Source: Planctomycetaceae bacterium | GTDB lineage: Bacteria > Planctomycetota > Planctomycetia > Pirellulales > Pirellulaceae | Reading direction: 5' to 3' | Length of the DNA stretch: 45,085 nucleotides | Assembly: GCA_002726515.1 (NCBI GenBank) | Contig: PBTE01000149.1 | Coordinates: 1 to 45,085 of the forward strand | Shown: in pieces, positions 37,189-44,367 of the stretch | Numbering within the stretch: position 1 is the first letter of the stretch | Layout: every line of letters begins with the position of its first letter | The notes under the pieces: generated by a model | What the model saw: only the letters and a program-made list of their open reading frames with translations | Told to the model about the DNA's origin: nothing | The model's database searches: none | Position numbers and translations under genes: made by a program

Positions 37189-38820
37189 ATGCAACTGCAG
37201 CCTACTCGACGAAGTCTCTTGAAATCCGCGGGTGCTTTAACTCTGGGTGCGTGGTCAGCAGCCTCCCTGACCGGGCTTCAAAAGGCGGCGGCGAACCGAC
37301 TGCCCGTGGACGAACCGGCAGCACTCACTGGGCTTCGTGCTAAGGCCATACGTCGAAAGCGGCGGCTCATCTTCAACAATGACGGTGGCGACATCGAACA
37401 TGCGTCTACCGTCGACGCGTTGATGGCGCAACGAAACCGGCCCCTGCTTGGCTCACAGGTGGATAGCATCTTCTACGGAACGGGCAACACCACGATGTTG
37501 ACCTGCCTCAGCCAGGTGGCGGAAGTCTACTCCGAATTCGGAGGCCCTTGGGCAGACAACATTGCCGCACTCAAGAGTGCCGGAGACGATACGTTGGCGG
37601 CAACGGTTGACTTCTGTCGGGAACACCGCCTGGAAATTTTCTGGACGCATCGCATGAACGATGTCCATTGCTCTTCACCGGACGCGGAGTGGCTACTCTG
37701 CCGGTGGAAGCGGGAACACCCGCAGTACTTGATGGGTACTCGTGAGGATCGTGACCGGTCTACCGGAATGAATTCACCCAGGTACTGGTGGTCCGCCTTG
37801 GACTACGAGCAACCGGAAGTCCTGGACTACATCTGCCGCATCCAGCAGGACATCTGCAACCGATACGACATTGACGGTGTTGAATGTGACTACTTTCGCA
37901 CCCCTTTGTTGTTCCGTCCAAATCTGGATTACCAACCCGTAACGACGTCGCAAGTGGAGATTCTGACCAACTTTCAGCGACGCTTGAGGAAAATTCACCT
38001 TCAGGAGGGAACCAGGCGCGGGCGACCGATCCTCACTGCGGCTCGTGTGCCCGGAACACCCGAGGCCTGTCGGCACGTGGGAATTGACATTCAACGTTGG
38101 CTCGAAGAAGGGTTACTGGATCTGCTCACGGTAACCGGCGGCTACCTACCCTTCACCGAACCCGTGGACCAAATCATTCAGATGGCCCACCAGGCGAAGG
38201 TTCCCGTCTACCCTTCCATCAATACACCGTTGATTCTCAGAAGACCAAGGCAGCAGCTCGAAGCGCTGCGCGGTGCCGCATCCAACATGTTTCACGCGGG
38301 CGCCGACGGCATCCTGCTGTTTAACCACTTCCGCCCGGACTTTCCTGCCACCAATGCTGGCCAGCTTATGGACATCGGCTCACCGGAAACCCTGGTGGGG
38401 AAAAATAAATGTTTTGTCATCGACAGCGGACGCTGGGAAAAAGGATGTTATTCACAGGGCATCTCCCAGTCACACGTGTTGCCGCAAGCCATTCCCGCCG
38501 ATGGCTCGCCCCTGGTCGTGCAGCTTCCGATCGGTGACGATTTGGCCGTCGCCAGTCGCAGCGGGAGCCTGGCAAGCGTCGTACTCCAGATTCAACTCAG
38601 TGAAACCACGGCAGCCAAGTCGATGGAGATTCGGCTCAACGGGCAGGTGTTGACAGCCGTTGAAAATTCTTCGGAACCAGAATGGCTTGGTTTTCACCCA
38701 CGAGCCAAGGACTTGCGTTTGGGATCAAATGAAATTTCCGTTCGCATCAAAGAAGGACTGCCTGGAAAAAAAATACTTGCCGACTTACAGCAGGTGCAGT
38801 TGCCGGTAGTTTATAGATAA
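37189..38820 (+). CDS. Exported glycosidase-like (GHL10/GH10-type barrel) protein with Tat leader
   Basis: The 543-residue protein starts with a twin-arginine leader ('PTRRSLLKSAGALTLG', residues 5-20), and the ATG has a purine-rich GGGAAGGGAAGGG upstream. The middle (about 55-400) looks like a TIM barrel of the glycosidase-like GHL10 group: 'RLIFNNDGGDIEH', 'DFCREHRLEIFWTHRMNDVH', 'YDIDGVECDYFRTP' (acidic residues at a strand end), 'LLDLLTVTGGYLPF', 'VYPSINTP' and 'AGADGILLFNHF'. The last 120 residues are beta-rich ('VVLQIQLSETTAAKSMEIRLNG') and could bind carbohydrate. The true substrate and whether it is a hydrolase at all are unproven; 'hypothetical, putative glycosyl hydrolase' is the safe reading. 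Confidence 0.68.
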   Translation: MQLQPTRRSLLKSAGALTLGAWSAASLTGLQKAAANRLPVDEPAALTGLRAKAIRRKRRLIFNNDGGDIEHASTVDALMAQRNRPLLGSQVDSIFYGTGNTTMLTCLSQVAEVYSEFGGPWADNIAALKSAGDDTLAATVDFCREHRLEIFWTHRMNDVHCSSPDAEWLLCRWKREHPQYLMGTREDRDRSTGMNSPRYWWSALDYEQPEVLDYICRIQQDICNRYDIDGVECDYFRTPLLFRPNLDYQPVTTSQVEILTNFQRRLRKIHLQEGTRRGRPILTAARVPGTPEACRHVGIDIQRWLEEGLLDLLTVTGGYLPFTEPVDQIIQMAHQAKVPVYPSINTPLILRRPRQQLEALRGAASNMFHAGADGILLFNHFRPDFPATNAGQLMDIGSPETLVGKNKCFVIDSGRWEKGCYSQGISQSHVLPQAIPADGSPLVVQLPIGDDLAVASRSGSLASVVLQIQLSETTAAKSMEIRLNGQVLTAVENSSEPEWLGFHPRAKDLRLGSNEISVRIKEGLPGKKILADLQQVQLPVVYR

Positions 38821-38892
38821 CCGCCTTCGAGAAAATCGGAATGAGCATCGATCTGGTCAAGGACTGACTGGCCACATTCCAGCGGTGATAAT

Positions 38893-38908
38893 GTCCGGAA
38901 TATCGGAC
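38893..38908 (+). terminator. Short hairpin GTCCG-N6-CGGAC followed by TTT, weak terminator candidate
   Basis: A 5-bp stem with a 6-nt loop (38893-38897 and 38904-38908) is followed by TTTCG. It lies 73 bp after the Tat glycosidase-like gene. The stem is too short to be sure. Confidence 0.25.
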
Positions 38909-39024
38909 TTTCGTGTTAGCAATCCGGCACGGCCACACTAGCAGGGAATTTCATCGACCGCTACGGTGTACCACAGCTTGACCCCTCTTTGTGTTCACCC
39001 CCTCTTCAGAGGTTCTTGACAATC

Positions 39025-39792
39025 ATGGCAAGTCATTGGGTCCTAGCACTCGAACAGTCCCAGAATCTGGAGGTGACACAGGGGTCAATCGCCGCAACCG
39101 CAACCGCGCTGAAAAACGGTGCCGATCTGCGCCTGTTCATGGATGCCCACACCTACGAGGAGACGCTGTATTTCCAGCAGACCTATGCCGGAGAAGGCGA
39201 CGCTTTTGCCGGACTGATGACTCATCATCACTCTTATGTTCACCGGGAATCTCTCACGGATGAACCGTATTTTAGTCTTTTCAAATATGACGTGTCAGGA
39301 TCTTTTTCATTGCTCAAGTGGATGCTGGATAATCGCGTATTCGACGACAGCCAGGCGTACCCTTACGGTGTGTATCGCTGGTATGTGTATGATCGTTGGC
39401 GAGTTGTGTATGAACACGATGCAGAGGGCAACTGTCTGACCGGAGATTTGGACGCATTGAAGGAATCTATCCGGGAAGGCCGCAGTCTCAAGGTGGGAGT
39501 GAAACAGTTGTTTGGGATCCAGGATGATGATCCAAGTGGTCCGCAACACATTTCCTTTTTTAACATCATGCAACCATTGATTAAAAATGGGCACGCGGGG
39601 GCAAACTGCGACTTTATTCTCAGCAGTGCACCGTGCTGGCCATTCTCCTGGGAGGACGGTTTAACACTCGGCGTGGTTTGGCCTTGGACATCGGGTGAGA
39701 TGACCTGTAATCTGGTTAAGCCGGGACATCTTCCCTTTCGTCGCACGACCGTTCGTCGCGCAATGCAGTGGTTGGTAGCCGAGGACGCCTGA
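39025..39792 (+). CDS. Protein of unknown function, 255 residues
   Basis: I do not recognise this family. The ATG at 39025 is chosen over a TTG at 38989. AGAGG lies about 13 nt upstream, so the start is uncertain. There is no signal peptide or membrane segment, so it is probably cytoplasmic. The protein is rich in aromatic residues, with 'YSLFK/YDVSGSFSLLKWML'-like stretches, notably 'YGVYRWYVYDRWRVVYEHD' (near residues 114-132), a histidine cluster 'THHHSYVH' (about 66-73) and a proline/tryptophan-rich 'PCWPFSWEDG' near the end. The composition looks like a globular soluble protein. Flanking genes are Tat-exported proteins and do not suggest a role. Confidence 0.6.
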   Translation: MASHWVLALEQSQNLEVTQGSIAATATALKNGADLRLFMDAHTYEETLYFQQTYAGEGDAFAGLMTHHHSYVHRESLTDEPYFSLFKYDVSGSFSLLKWMLDNRVFDDSQAYPYGVYRWYVYDRWRVVYEHDAEGNCLTGDLDALKESIREGRSLKVGVKQLFGIQDDDPSGPQHISFFNIMQPLIKNGHAGANCDFILSSAPCWPFSWEDGLTLGVVWPWTSGEMTCNLVKPGHLPFRRTTVRRAMQWLVAEDA

Positions 39793-39923
39793 GGAAGTAT
39801 CTGGACAATCCATTCGCGAAAACCGTCCACAACAGCCCAACAGAGCACACCGGTCGTCAGAACTTGGTGGCAATTGCGCAGATGACTGCGTCCGGCATCA
39901 GGCTGCTCCCCGGCTTCAAATGC

Positions 39924-39948
39924 CAACTTGAACTTTCTTTTCGAGTTG
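39924..39948 (+). repeat. Inverted repeat, 9-bp stem with one G-U pair
   Basis: CAACTTGAA (39924-39932) can pair with TTCGAGTTG (39940-39948) around a 7-nt loop; one pair is a G-U wobble. It sits 132 bp after the 255-residue gene and 110 bp before the next. No T-run follows, so a terminator is doubtful. Confidence 0.3.
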
Positions 39949-40057
39949 CCCTGGATCGTTTTCCAAGCACGTGCCAATAATAATAGAGTGCGGCGCTGGA
40001 GTGTTTCCTGCAAATTGACCCGTGCTACTGACGATGCCAACCAGGAGTGCTTTTATC

Positions 40058-41425
40058 ATGGATGTTCATCCGGACTCGATGTACGATCGGCGCCGTTTTT
40101 TACAACGATCAGCAACGTGGAGTGGTGGGGTGTTCGCAGGGACCCAATTGGCCGACGCCGCAATCACTTCCCCCAAGCCACGCCGTCCGAAAATCGCCTG
40201 TCTGTGCACCGTGCTGCGGCCCTTGTCGCACGCGCACGTGCTGCTGGAAAATTTCCTGGAAGAGTATCCCTTCAATGGGAAGATGGTCCGTCCCGAAGTA
40301 GAGATCGTGTCGCTTTGGGGAGATCAAATCTACGAAGACTCAAAGATGGCCCACCAGGTCTCTCGCGACTACAACATTCCAATCTATAAAACAATCGACG
40401 AGGCGCTCTGCCTGGGCGGAAAGGAACTGGCCGTCGACGCCGTGTTGGCAATCGGCGAACACGGGAAATATCCCCTCTATCGGGAGTGGGTCAATGCATG
40501 GCCCCGGAAACGTTTCTTCGATGAGAGCGTCGCAGTAATGAAGCGTTCAGGACGGTTCGTGCCGTACTTCAACGACAAACATCTTTCCTACCGCTGGGAC
40601 TGGGCCAAAGAGATGTACGATACCGCGAAGAAACTGGGCATTCCGCTCATGGCGGGCAGTTCGGTCCCGTTCGCCCAACGGCTTCCTGCTCTGGAATTGC
40701 CGGCCGGCGCCGAAATCGTCGAGGCGGCCGCAATTCACGGTGGGCAATTTGAGAACTACGGGATTCATGCGATGGAAGCGCTGCAATCAATCGTCGAGTT
40801 TCGCAAGGGAGGCGAAACCGGGATCTCGCAGATTGAAGTGCTGTATGACGATGAATTCTGGGACGGTGCGCGCAGCGGCAAATGGCCCTTTGAACTGGCC
40901 GCGGCCGCCATGCAGTTGGAAACAGGCAAACCGTTCACCCTCGACACCAAGATTCAAGATCCGCCCAGATATGTCGGTTGGGCCAAAGCCGAATCACACG
41001 GATGGGTGATCACCTACAAAGACGGTACACGGGGCTACATTTTGAAAATCGGCGCCAATTCCCTGCGCTGGAGCTTTGCTTGTCGTCTCAAAGGCGAAAC
41101 CCAAGTTCAAGCCACGCAGTTTTACTCGGGACCTTGGAAACTCCGAAATCTGTTCAAAGCGTTATCTCGCGCCATTCAGCACTTTTTCATCCACGGCCAG
41201 GCCCCTAACCCCGTGGAACGCGCGCTGCTGGCCAACGGGGCGACTCTTGCAGCCGTGGACGCCTACGAGCAGGGTGGCGGCCCGCTTGCCACACCTCACT
41301 TGGAATTTGGATACACGCCACAAGATTTTCGTGAGTTTCGAGAAATGGGCGAGTCGTGGAAGACCATCACGCCCGAAGGCACGCCCGAACCACCCGGCAT
41401 CTCACCGGTGTTCAAATCATCTTGA
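40058..41425 (+). CDS. Exported protein of unknown function with Tat leader, 455 residues
   Basis: The start at ATG 40058 has AGGAG 12 nt upstream. Residues 9-20 read 'YDRRRFLQRSAT', a twin-arginine motif, followed by a weak hydrophobic region. The first part after the leader is Rossmann-like ('RRPKIACLCTVLRPLSHAH', then 'VDAVLAIGEHGKYP'), recalling the nucleotide-binding half of Gfo/Idh oxidoreductases. The classical G-x-G-x-x-G is absent, however. Later blocks include 'FVPYFNDKHLSYRWDWAKEM', 'GIPLMAGSSVPFAQR', 'AIHGGQFENYGIHAMEALQ' and 'EVLYDDEFWDGA'. I cannot name the family. Similar exported 'oxidoreductase-like' proteins are common in planctomycetes, so a sugar-related role is a guess. 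Confidence 0.65.
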   Translation: MDVHPDSMYDRRRFLQRSATWSGGVFAGTQLADAAITSPKPRRPKIACLCTVLRPLSHAHVLLENFLEEYPFNGKMVRPEVEIVSLWGDQIYEDSKMAHQVSRDYNIPIYKTIDEALCLGGKELAVDAVLAIGEHGKYPLYREWVNAWPRKRFFDESVAVMKRSGRFVPYFNDKHLSYRWDWAKEMYDTAKKLGIPLMAGSSVPFAQRLPALELPAGAEIVEAAAIHGGQFENYGIHAMEALQSIVEFRKGGETGISQIEVLYDDEFWDGARSGKWPFELAAAAMQLETGKPFTLDTKIQDPPRYVGWAKAESHGWVITYKDGTRGYILKIGANSLRWSFACRLKGETQVQATQFYSGPWKLRNLFKALSRAIQHFFIHGQAPNPVERALLANGATLAAVDAYEQGGGPLATPHLEFGYTPQDFREFREMGESWKTITPEGTPEPPGISPVFKSS

Positions 41426-41640
41426 ACAACCTGACAACGGCATCTGTTCCGGCCAACCCCGCAGCCCCATGATCCGTTTGCCGTCCAGCTCGGCAAAACG
41501 GCCGGCCTGCTGCCCAGCCAGCTTTCTCAAACACAAGTCGAGAACTCCGAAAAAGGCTACAACTGTTCTGGCTCATTAGCCCGTCAAACGCGCAATCGTT
41601 CTCCGGCCTGCCAAGCAGTCTCGTTTCAAGCAGTCCGTCT

Positions 41641-41675
41641 GTATCAATTTAAGATTGCTCCTATCAAATTGATAC
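41641..41675. promoter_or_regulatory. Inverted repeat GTATCAATTT-N15-AAATTGATAC, candidate activator site
   Basis: A perfect 10-bp inverted repeat with a 15-nt spacer has its arms at 41641-41650 and 41666-41675. The arm centres are 25 bp apart. The middle of the repeat is about 135-140 bp upstream of the -24/-12 promoter, in the range where sigma-54 enhancer-binding proteins usually bind. It is AT-rich in a GC-moderate region. It could instead be a hairpin at the end of the preceding transcript, but no T-run follows. Confidence 0.5.
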
Positions 41676-41785
41676 CACGCTAGTCGCTTCGAAAAAGGGA
41701 CACCACGTGCCACCCTGTGCACTTTTCAGGTCTTCAGAGCAAGTTCTCCCGACGGAGTGGTTTTCAGAGAGCGGACCACCATCTT

Positions 41786-41801
41786 TGGCACGGCTGTTGC
41801 T
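41786..41801 (+). promoter_or_regulatory. Sigma-54 (RpoN) -24/-12 promoter
   Basis: The sequence TTGGCACGGCTGTTGCT (from 41785) matches the RpoN consensus YTGGCACGrNNNTTGCW at every defined position. GG is at 41787-41788 and GC at 41799-41800, the required 12-bp register. Transcription would start near 41812, leaving a leader of about 63 nt before ATG 41875. This also rules out the longer upstream frame as the N-terminus. Confidence 0.75.
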
Positions 41802-41874
41802 ACTTATAGTAAATCAGACTTCGGTTGATATTGAACTCACCCAGAAACACTCATCATTAGAAGGGAAACTAATC

Positions 41875-42432
41875 ATGTGCCTTCCAAAATCATTAAAAGT
41901 ACTTTTCTTCAGTTCCGTACTCTTCGGTTTAAGCAACACCGTGACGCCCGTGTCAGCCGCATGGCCCTGGATCAATCCTGAAATCTACAACACGGGAGAC
42001 CAGATTTCCGGTGCCTACTTCGATCCGTTCACGGGCAAGTTCGTTGTTAGTACCGAGCGAACCCGGGTCCGCGCGAGCTATCTCGATCCGGCCCGTGGCC
42101 TTGTTGACGCCGGATCCCTGCAATTCGTTGACGAGGTGCAAATCGGCGCTAACGGTGTTGCTTGGCGAGTCCGCGGCTGGAAATGGACCAGTAACGGGGT
42201 ACCGCACGGGGACCTGAAACGAACCCGACGCCGCAACACAGGGATTCCCGGCGTGGCTCACGAAGAGAATGATCGAGTTGTCTATTCGGCCACTTGGAAC
42301 AACGGTAATTCCAAAAACCGTCCCGACGTCAAAGTCGGCCGCAAATCGAATAGCTCACGGTTTATTAAACGGAATGGTCGATCTGCAAAGACAAAACAGA
42401 TTGGTGCTGGCTCGGCTTACAAACCGTTCTAA
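41875..42432 (+). CDS. Small basic secreted protein of unknown function
   Basis: The 185-residue protein starts at ATG 41875, with AAGGG about 8 nt upstream and behind the sigma-54 promoter. A signal peptide is clear ('KVLFFSSVLFGLSNTV' then cleavage near VSA-A, about residue 28). The mature part begins with beta-like 'GDQISGAYFDPFTGKFVVSTERTRVRASYLDP' (in part: GAYFDPFTGKFVV and RTRVRASYLDP). It ends in a strongly basic, Asn/Ser-rich tail ('KNRPDVKVGRKSNSSRF', 'IKRNGRSAKTKQ') with no cysteine pairs. No domain was recognised. The basic tail could bind nucleic acid, acidic polysaccharide or the cell surface. Regulation by an RpoN activator is suggested by the promoter. A strong hairpin follows it, so it is monocistronic. 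Confidence 0.75.
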   Translation: MCLPKSLKVLFFSSVLFGLSNTVTPVSAAWPWINPEIYNTGDQISGAYFDPFTGKFVVSTERTRVRASYLDPARGLVDAGSLQFVDEVQIGANGVAWRVRGWKWTSNGVPHGDLKRTRRRNTGIPGVAHEENDRVVYSATWNNGNSKNRPDVKVGRKSNSSRFIKRNGRSAKTKQIGAGSAYKPF

Positions 42433-42477
42433 CCAACAAAGGAAGCAGGCCCGCTAAAAGTTCGCGGCCACCTCACG

Positions 42478-42505
42478 GGACCTCCCGGTCTTTTCCGGGA
42501 GGTCC
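42478..42505 (+). terminator. Strong GC-rich hairpin, likely terminator
   Basis: GGACCTCCCGG (42478-42488) and CCGGGAGGTCC (42495-42505) form a perfect 11-bp stem around the loop TCTTTT, 45 bp after the stop of the small secreted protein. The usual T-run is missing after the stem. It could also serve the opposite-strand sialidase gene that ends at 42599. Confidence 0.7.
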
Positions 42506-42598
42506 TGCATGTAATAGGAACTTACTTCTGCGCCGCTTCCGATTTTGAATCCGCTGCAAGCTGACAGCCCACCGGGACTGCACAACATGGTGCTCCGA

Positions 42599-44209
42599 TT
42601 AATTATCGGTCGTCTCTAACTTGGGCGGCAGGGGAGCCAACGCATAGAAAGTAAATTGGGGTGTCTGGAACGGTTTGTAGTCGAGATCCCCGCCGTCCAT
42701 GTTAAAACGTACAACCAATTGGTAGCAAAGGTGTGGATTGGTGATTTTGTCAAAGCGATCCGGCAGTCGGACATGAGCCCGTCCCTTGGCATCGGTTTTC
42801 GGGTGTAACAACGTGCCTCCCGCTTTCATCCGCTCTGCTAAAGAAGTCGCATGATAGGAATCGTAGCCCGGTTTGTATCTTTCGACGTACCAGAACTCCA
42901 GACGTTTGTCTTCCAGTGGTTCGCCCTCTTGGGTCAGTTGGACACTAAAGCTATTGAGCCAGCGCCGTTGGTTTTCGTCATAGTCGCGCTCCACCCAAAT
43001 CTTCGTGTCCTTGGTCTGGTGATTCACCTGCAGGCGAAACGTGTGCAAGTTGATGTAATTTTCGAAGGTTCTTCCCGCGTCGATGGCGTTGTCAGCACCG
43101 TAGTGGCCCGTACAGGCAACCCGTCCATCCGGTAACAAGCGAATCCAAGGTTGGTACACCTCCGGGCCTTGTTTCGGGATTCCCGCAAGTCGCTGCCATG
43201 TCTGGCCCCAGTCGTCCGACCAGTGGTAGCTACCGGGCCGATCACAGCCAACCAGAAGGCCCTCTTCGAGCAGACAAACCGTCTCGGGAACACGACCCCT
43301 GCGGACCTTTTCCAGCGGACCGGGGACAAAACGATTCCCATCGCGATAGACAAACTGCCGGCCTGGTTGAGGAAAGATGCTGTTGTTGAAGAAAAGCAGG
43401 TTACCATCGGGCAACTCGACAAAATCAGTTTCTGATGCATAGGTTCCACCGTAGATGGGCAGCGGCCCGTCCCACGTCCGCCCCTCGTCGAAACTGAAAA
43501 ACAACGACATTCTCATTTCTCTATCGGTGTCCAACCGCTTGCTGGTACGTACAGGACGGTCGGTTCCTTTTCCCCAGCGGGGTGCAATCGGTGTGCACAA
43601 CACCAGCGTGCCATCGCTTAACGTCCTGAGGCGGTGGGGATAATAGGCGAATCGATCGGTTACAAAGGGCCGTACCTTGCTCCAGGTTTTTCCATTGTCA
43701 GCCGATTCGCTCAGAATCTCATTCGTCTTGACCGTCGGGTCGAGCGCATAGCAGGCCCAATTAAACCGCAGGAAACGGCCGTCTTGTGTGCGTGCCATGC
43801 CAAATTGGCCCACCGTATGCTGCTGACGATACGGAAACCGGGAGATCACTTGCCAAGTTTCCAGATTGTCGGTCGACTCCAGCACAACTGCCTCCATCAG
43901 GTACTGGGATTTATCGTAGCCCATGGGCAATCCCATACCGAACCAACTCTCCGGCGACGTTTGGGGCAGCGGTTGTTCAGGGCGGCTTACTTCCTCGCAG
44001 CCGATATACCACTGGCCGTTTTCGCCGGGGAAAAAAGAAACCCACGCCGCATAACCAGGCGGTCGCTGTGAACGGTAGACCACTTGCGATTCGAAATCGA
44101 CCGCCACGACCGCCACGACCGGTGGCTCTGTGGCCGCCGGCTGACTCAAAAACACCACGAGCAGCAGTCCTGTCATCGCTTTGACAAAAAGACACAGGTT
44201 AATCTTCAT
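42599..44209 (-). CDS. Secreted sialidase/BNR-repeat-like protein
   Basis: The 536-residue protein is started at ATG 44209, which has GGAG 6 nt upstream; GTG 44221 and ATG 44215 would extend it slightly. The signal peptide spans about 5-28 ('AMTGLLLVVFLSQPAATEP'). Asp-box (BNR) motifs S-x-D-x-G-x-T-W recur: 'SESADNGKTW', 'FSFDEGRTW' and 'WSDDWGQTW', as in six-bladed sialidase propellers. 'RFLRFNWACY' and 'YYPHRLRTLSDGTLVL' are typical blade sequences. The last 130 residues ('EPLEDKRLEFWYVERY', 'DAKGRAHVRLPDRF') form an added beta-sandwich-like domain. Whether it cleaves sialic acid or another glycan is not proven, as the catalytic Arg triad and Tyr/Glu pair were not mapped. Confidence 0.82.
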   Translation of the reverse strand: MKINLCLFVKAMTGLLLVVFLSQPAATEPPVVAVVAVDFESQVVYRSQRPPGYAAWVSFFPGENGQWYIGCEEVSRPEQPLPQTSPESWFGMGLPMGYDKSQYLMEAVVLESTDNLETWQVISRFPYRQQHTVGQFGMARTQDGRFLRFNWACYALDPTVKTNEILSESADNGKTWSKVRPFVTDRFAYYPHRLRTLSDGTLVLCTPIAPRWGKGTDRPVRTSKRLDTDREMRMSLFFSFDEGRTWDGPLPIYGGTYASETDFVELPDGNLLFFNNSIFPQPGRQFVYRDGNRFVPGPLEKVRRGRVPETVCLLEEGLLVGCDRPGSYHWSDDWGQTWQRLAGIPKQGPEVYQPWIRLLPDGRVACTGHYGADNAIDAGRTFENYINLHTFRLQVNHQTKDTKIWVERDYDENQRRWLNSFSVQLTQEGEPLEDKRLEFWYVERYKPGYDSYHATSLAERMKAGGTLLHPKTDAKGRAHVRLPDRFDKITNPHLCYQLVVRFNMDGGDLDYKPFQTPQFTFYALAPLPPKLETTDN

Positions 44210-44367
44210 AGACATCTCCACAATTCTTTTCCGGCCTTCGATTTTAATGATTCAGTGCTTCCTTCAAATTCCCCTGCAGCGGCGACTCGTCTCAGTAAAT
44301 CTCAAAGCAAAAGCGAGCCGTCTGAGATTGGTCGTAAGTGAGAACCTCCTGGAAGACAAGACACGTT

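Larger units (their letters stand above)
41426..41874 (+). other. Intergenic regulatory region upstream of the small secreted protein
   Basis: This 449-bp stretch has no recognisable gene; the frame of the next gene extends back to 41707 but lies upstream of the predicted promoter. It contains a 10-bp inverted repeat (41641-41675) and a sigma-54 promoter (41786-41801), listed separately. Confidence 0.55.

Noticed and set aside
41707..41874. Longer start for the small secreted protein
   Set aside because: It would begin upstream of the predicted sigma-54 transcription start and would bury the signal peptide.
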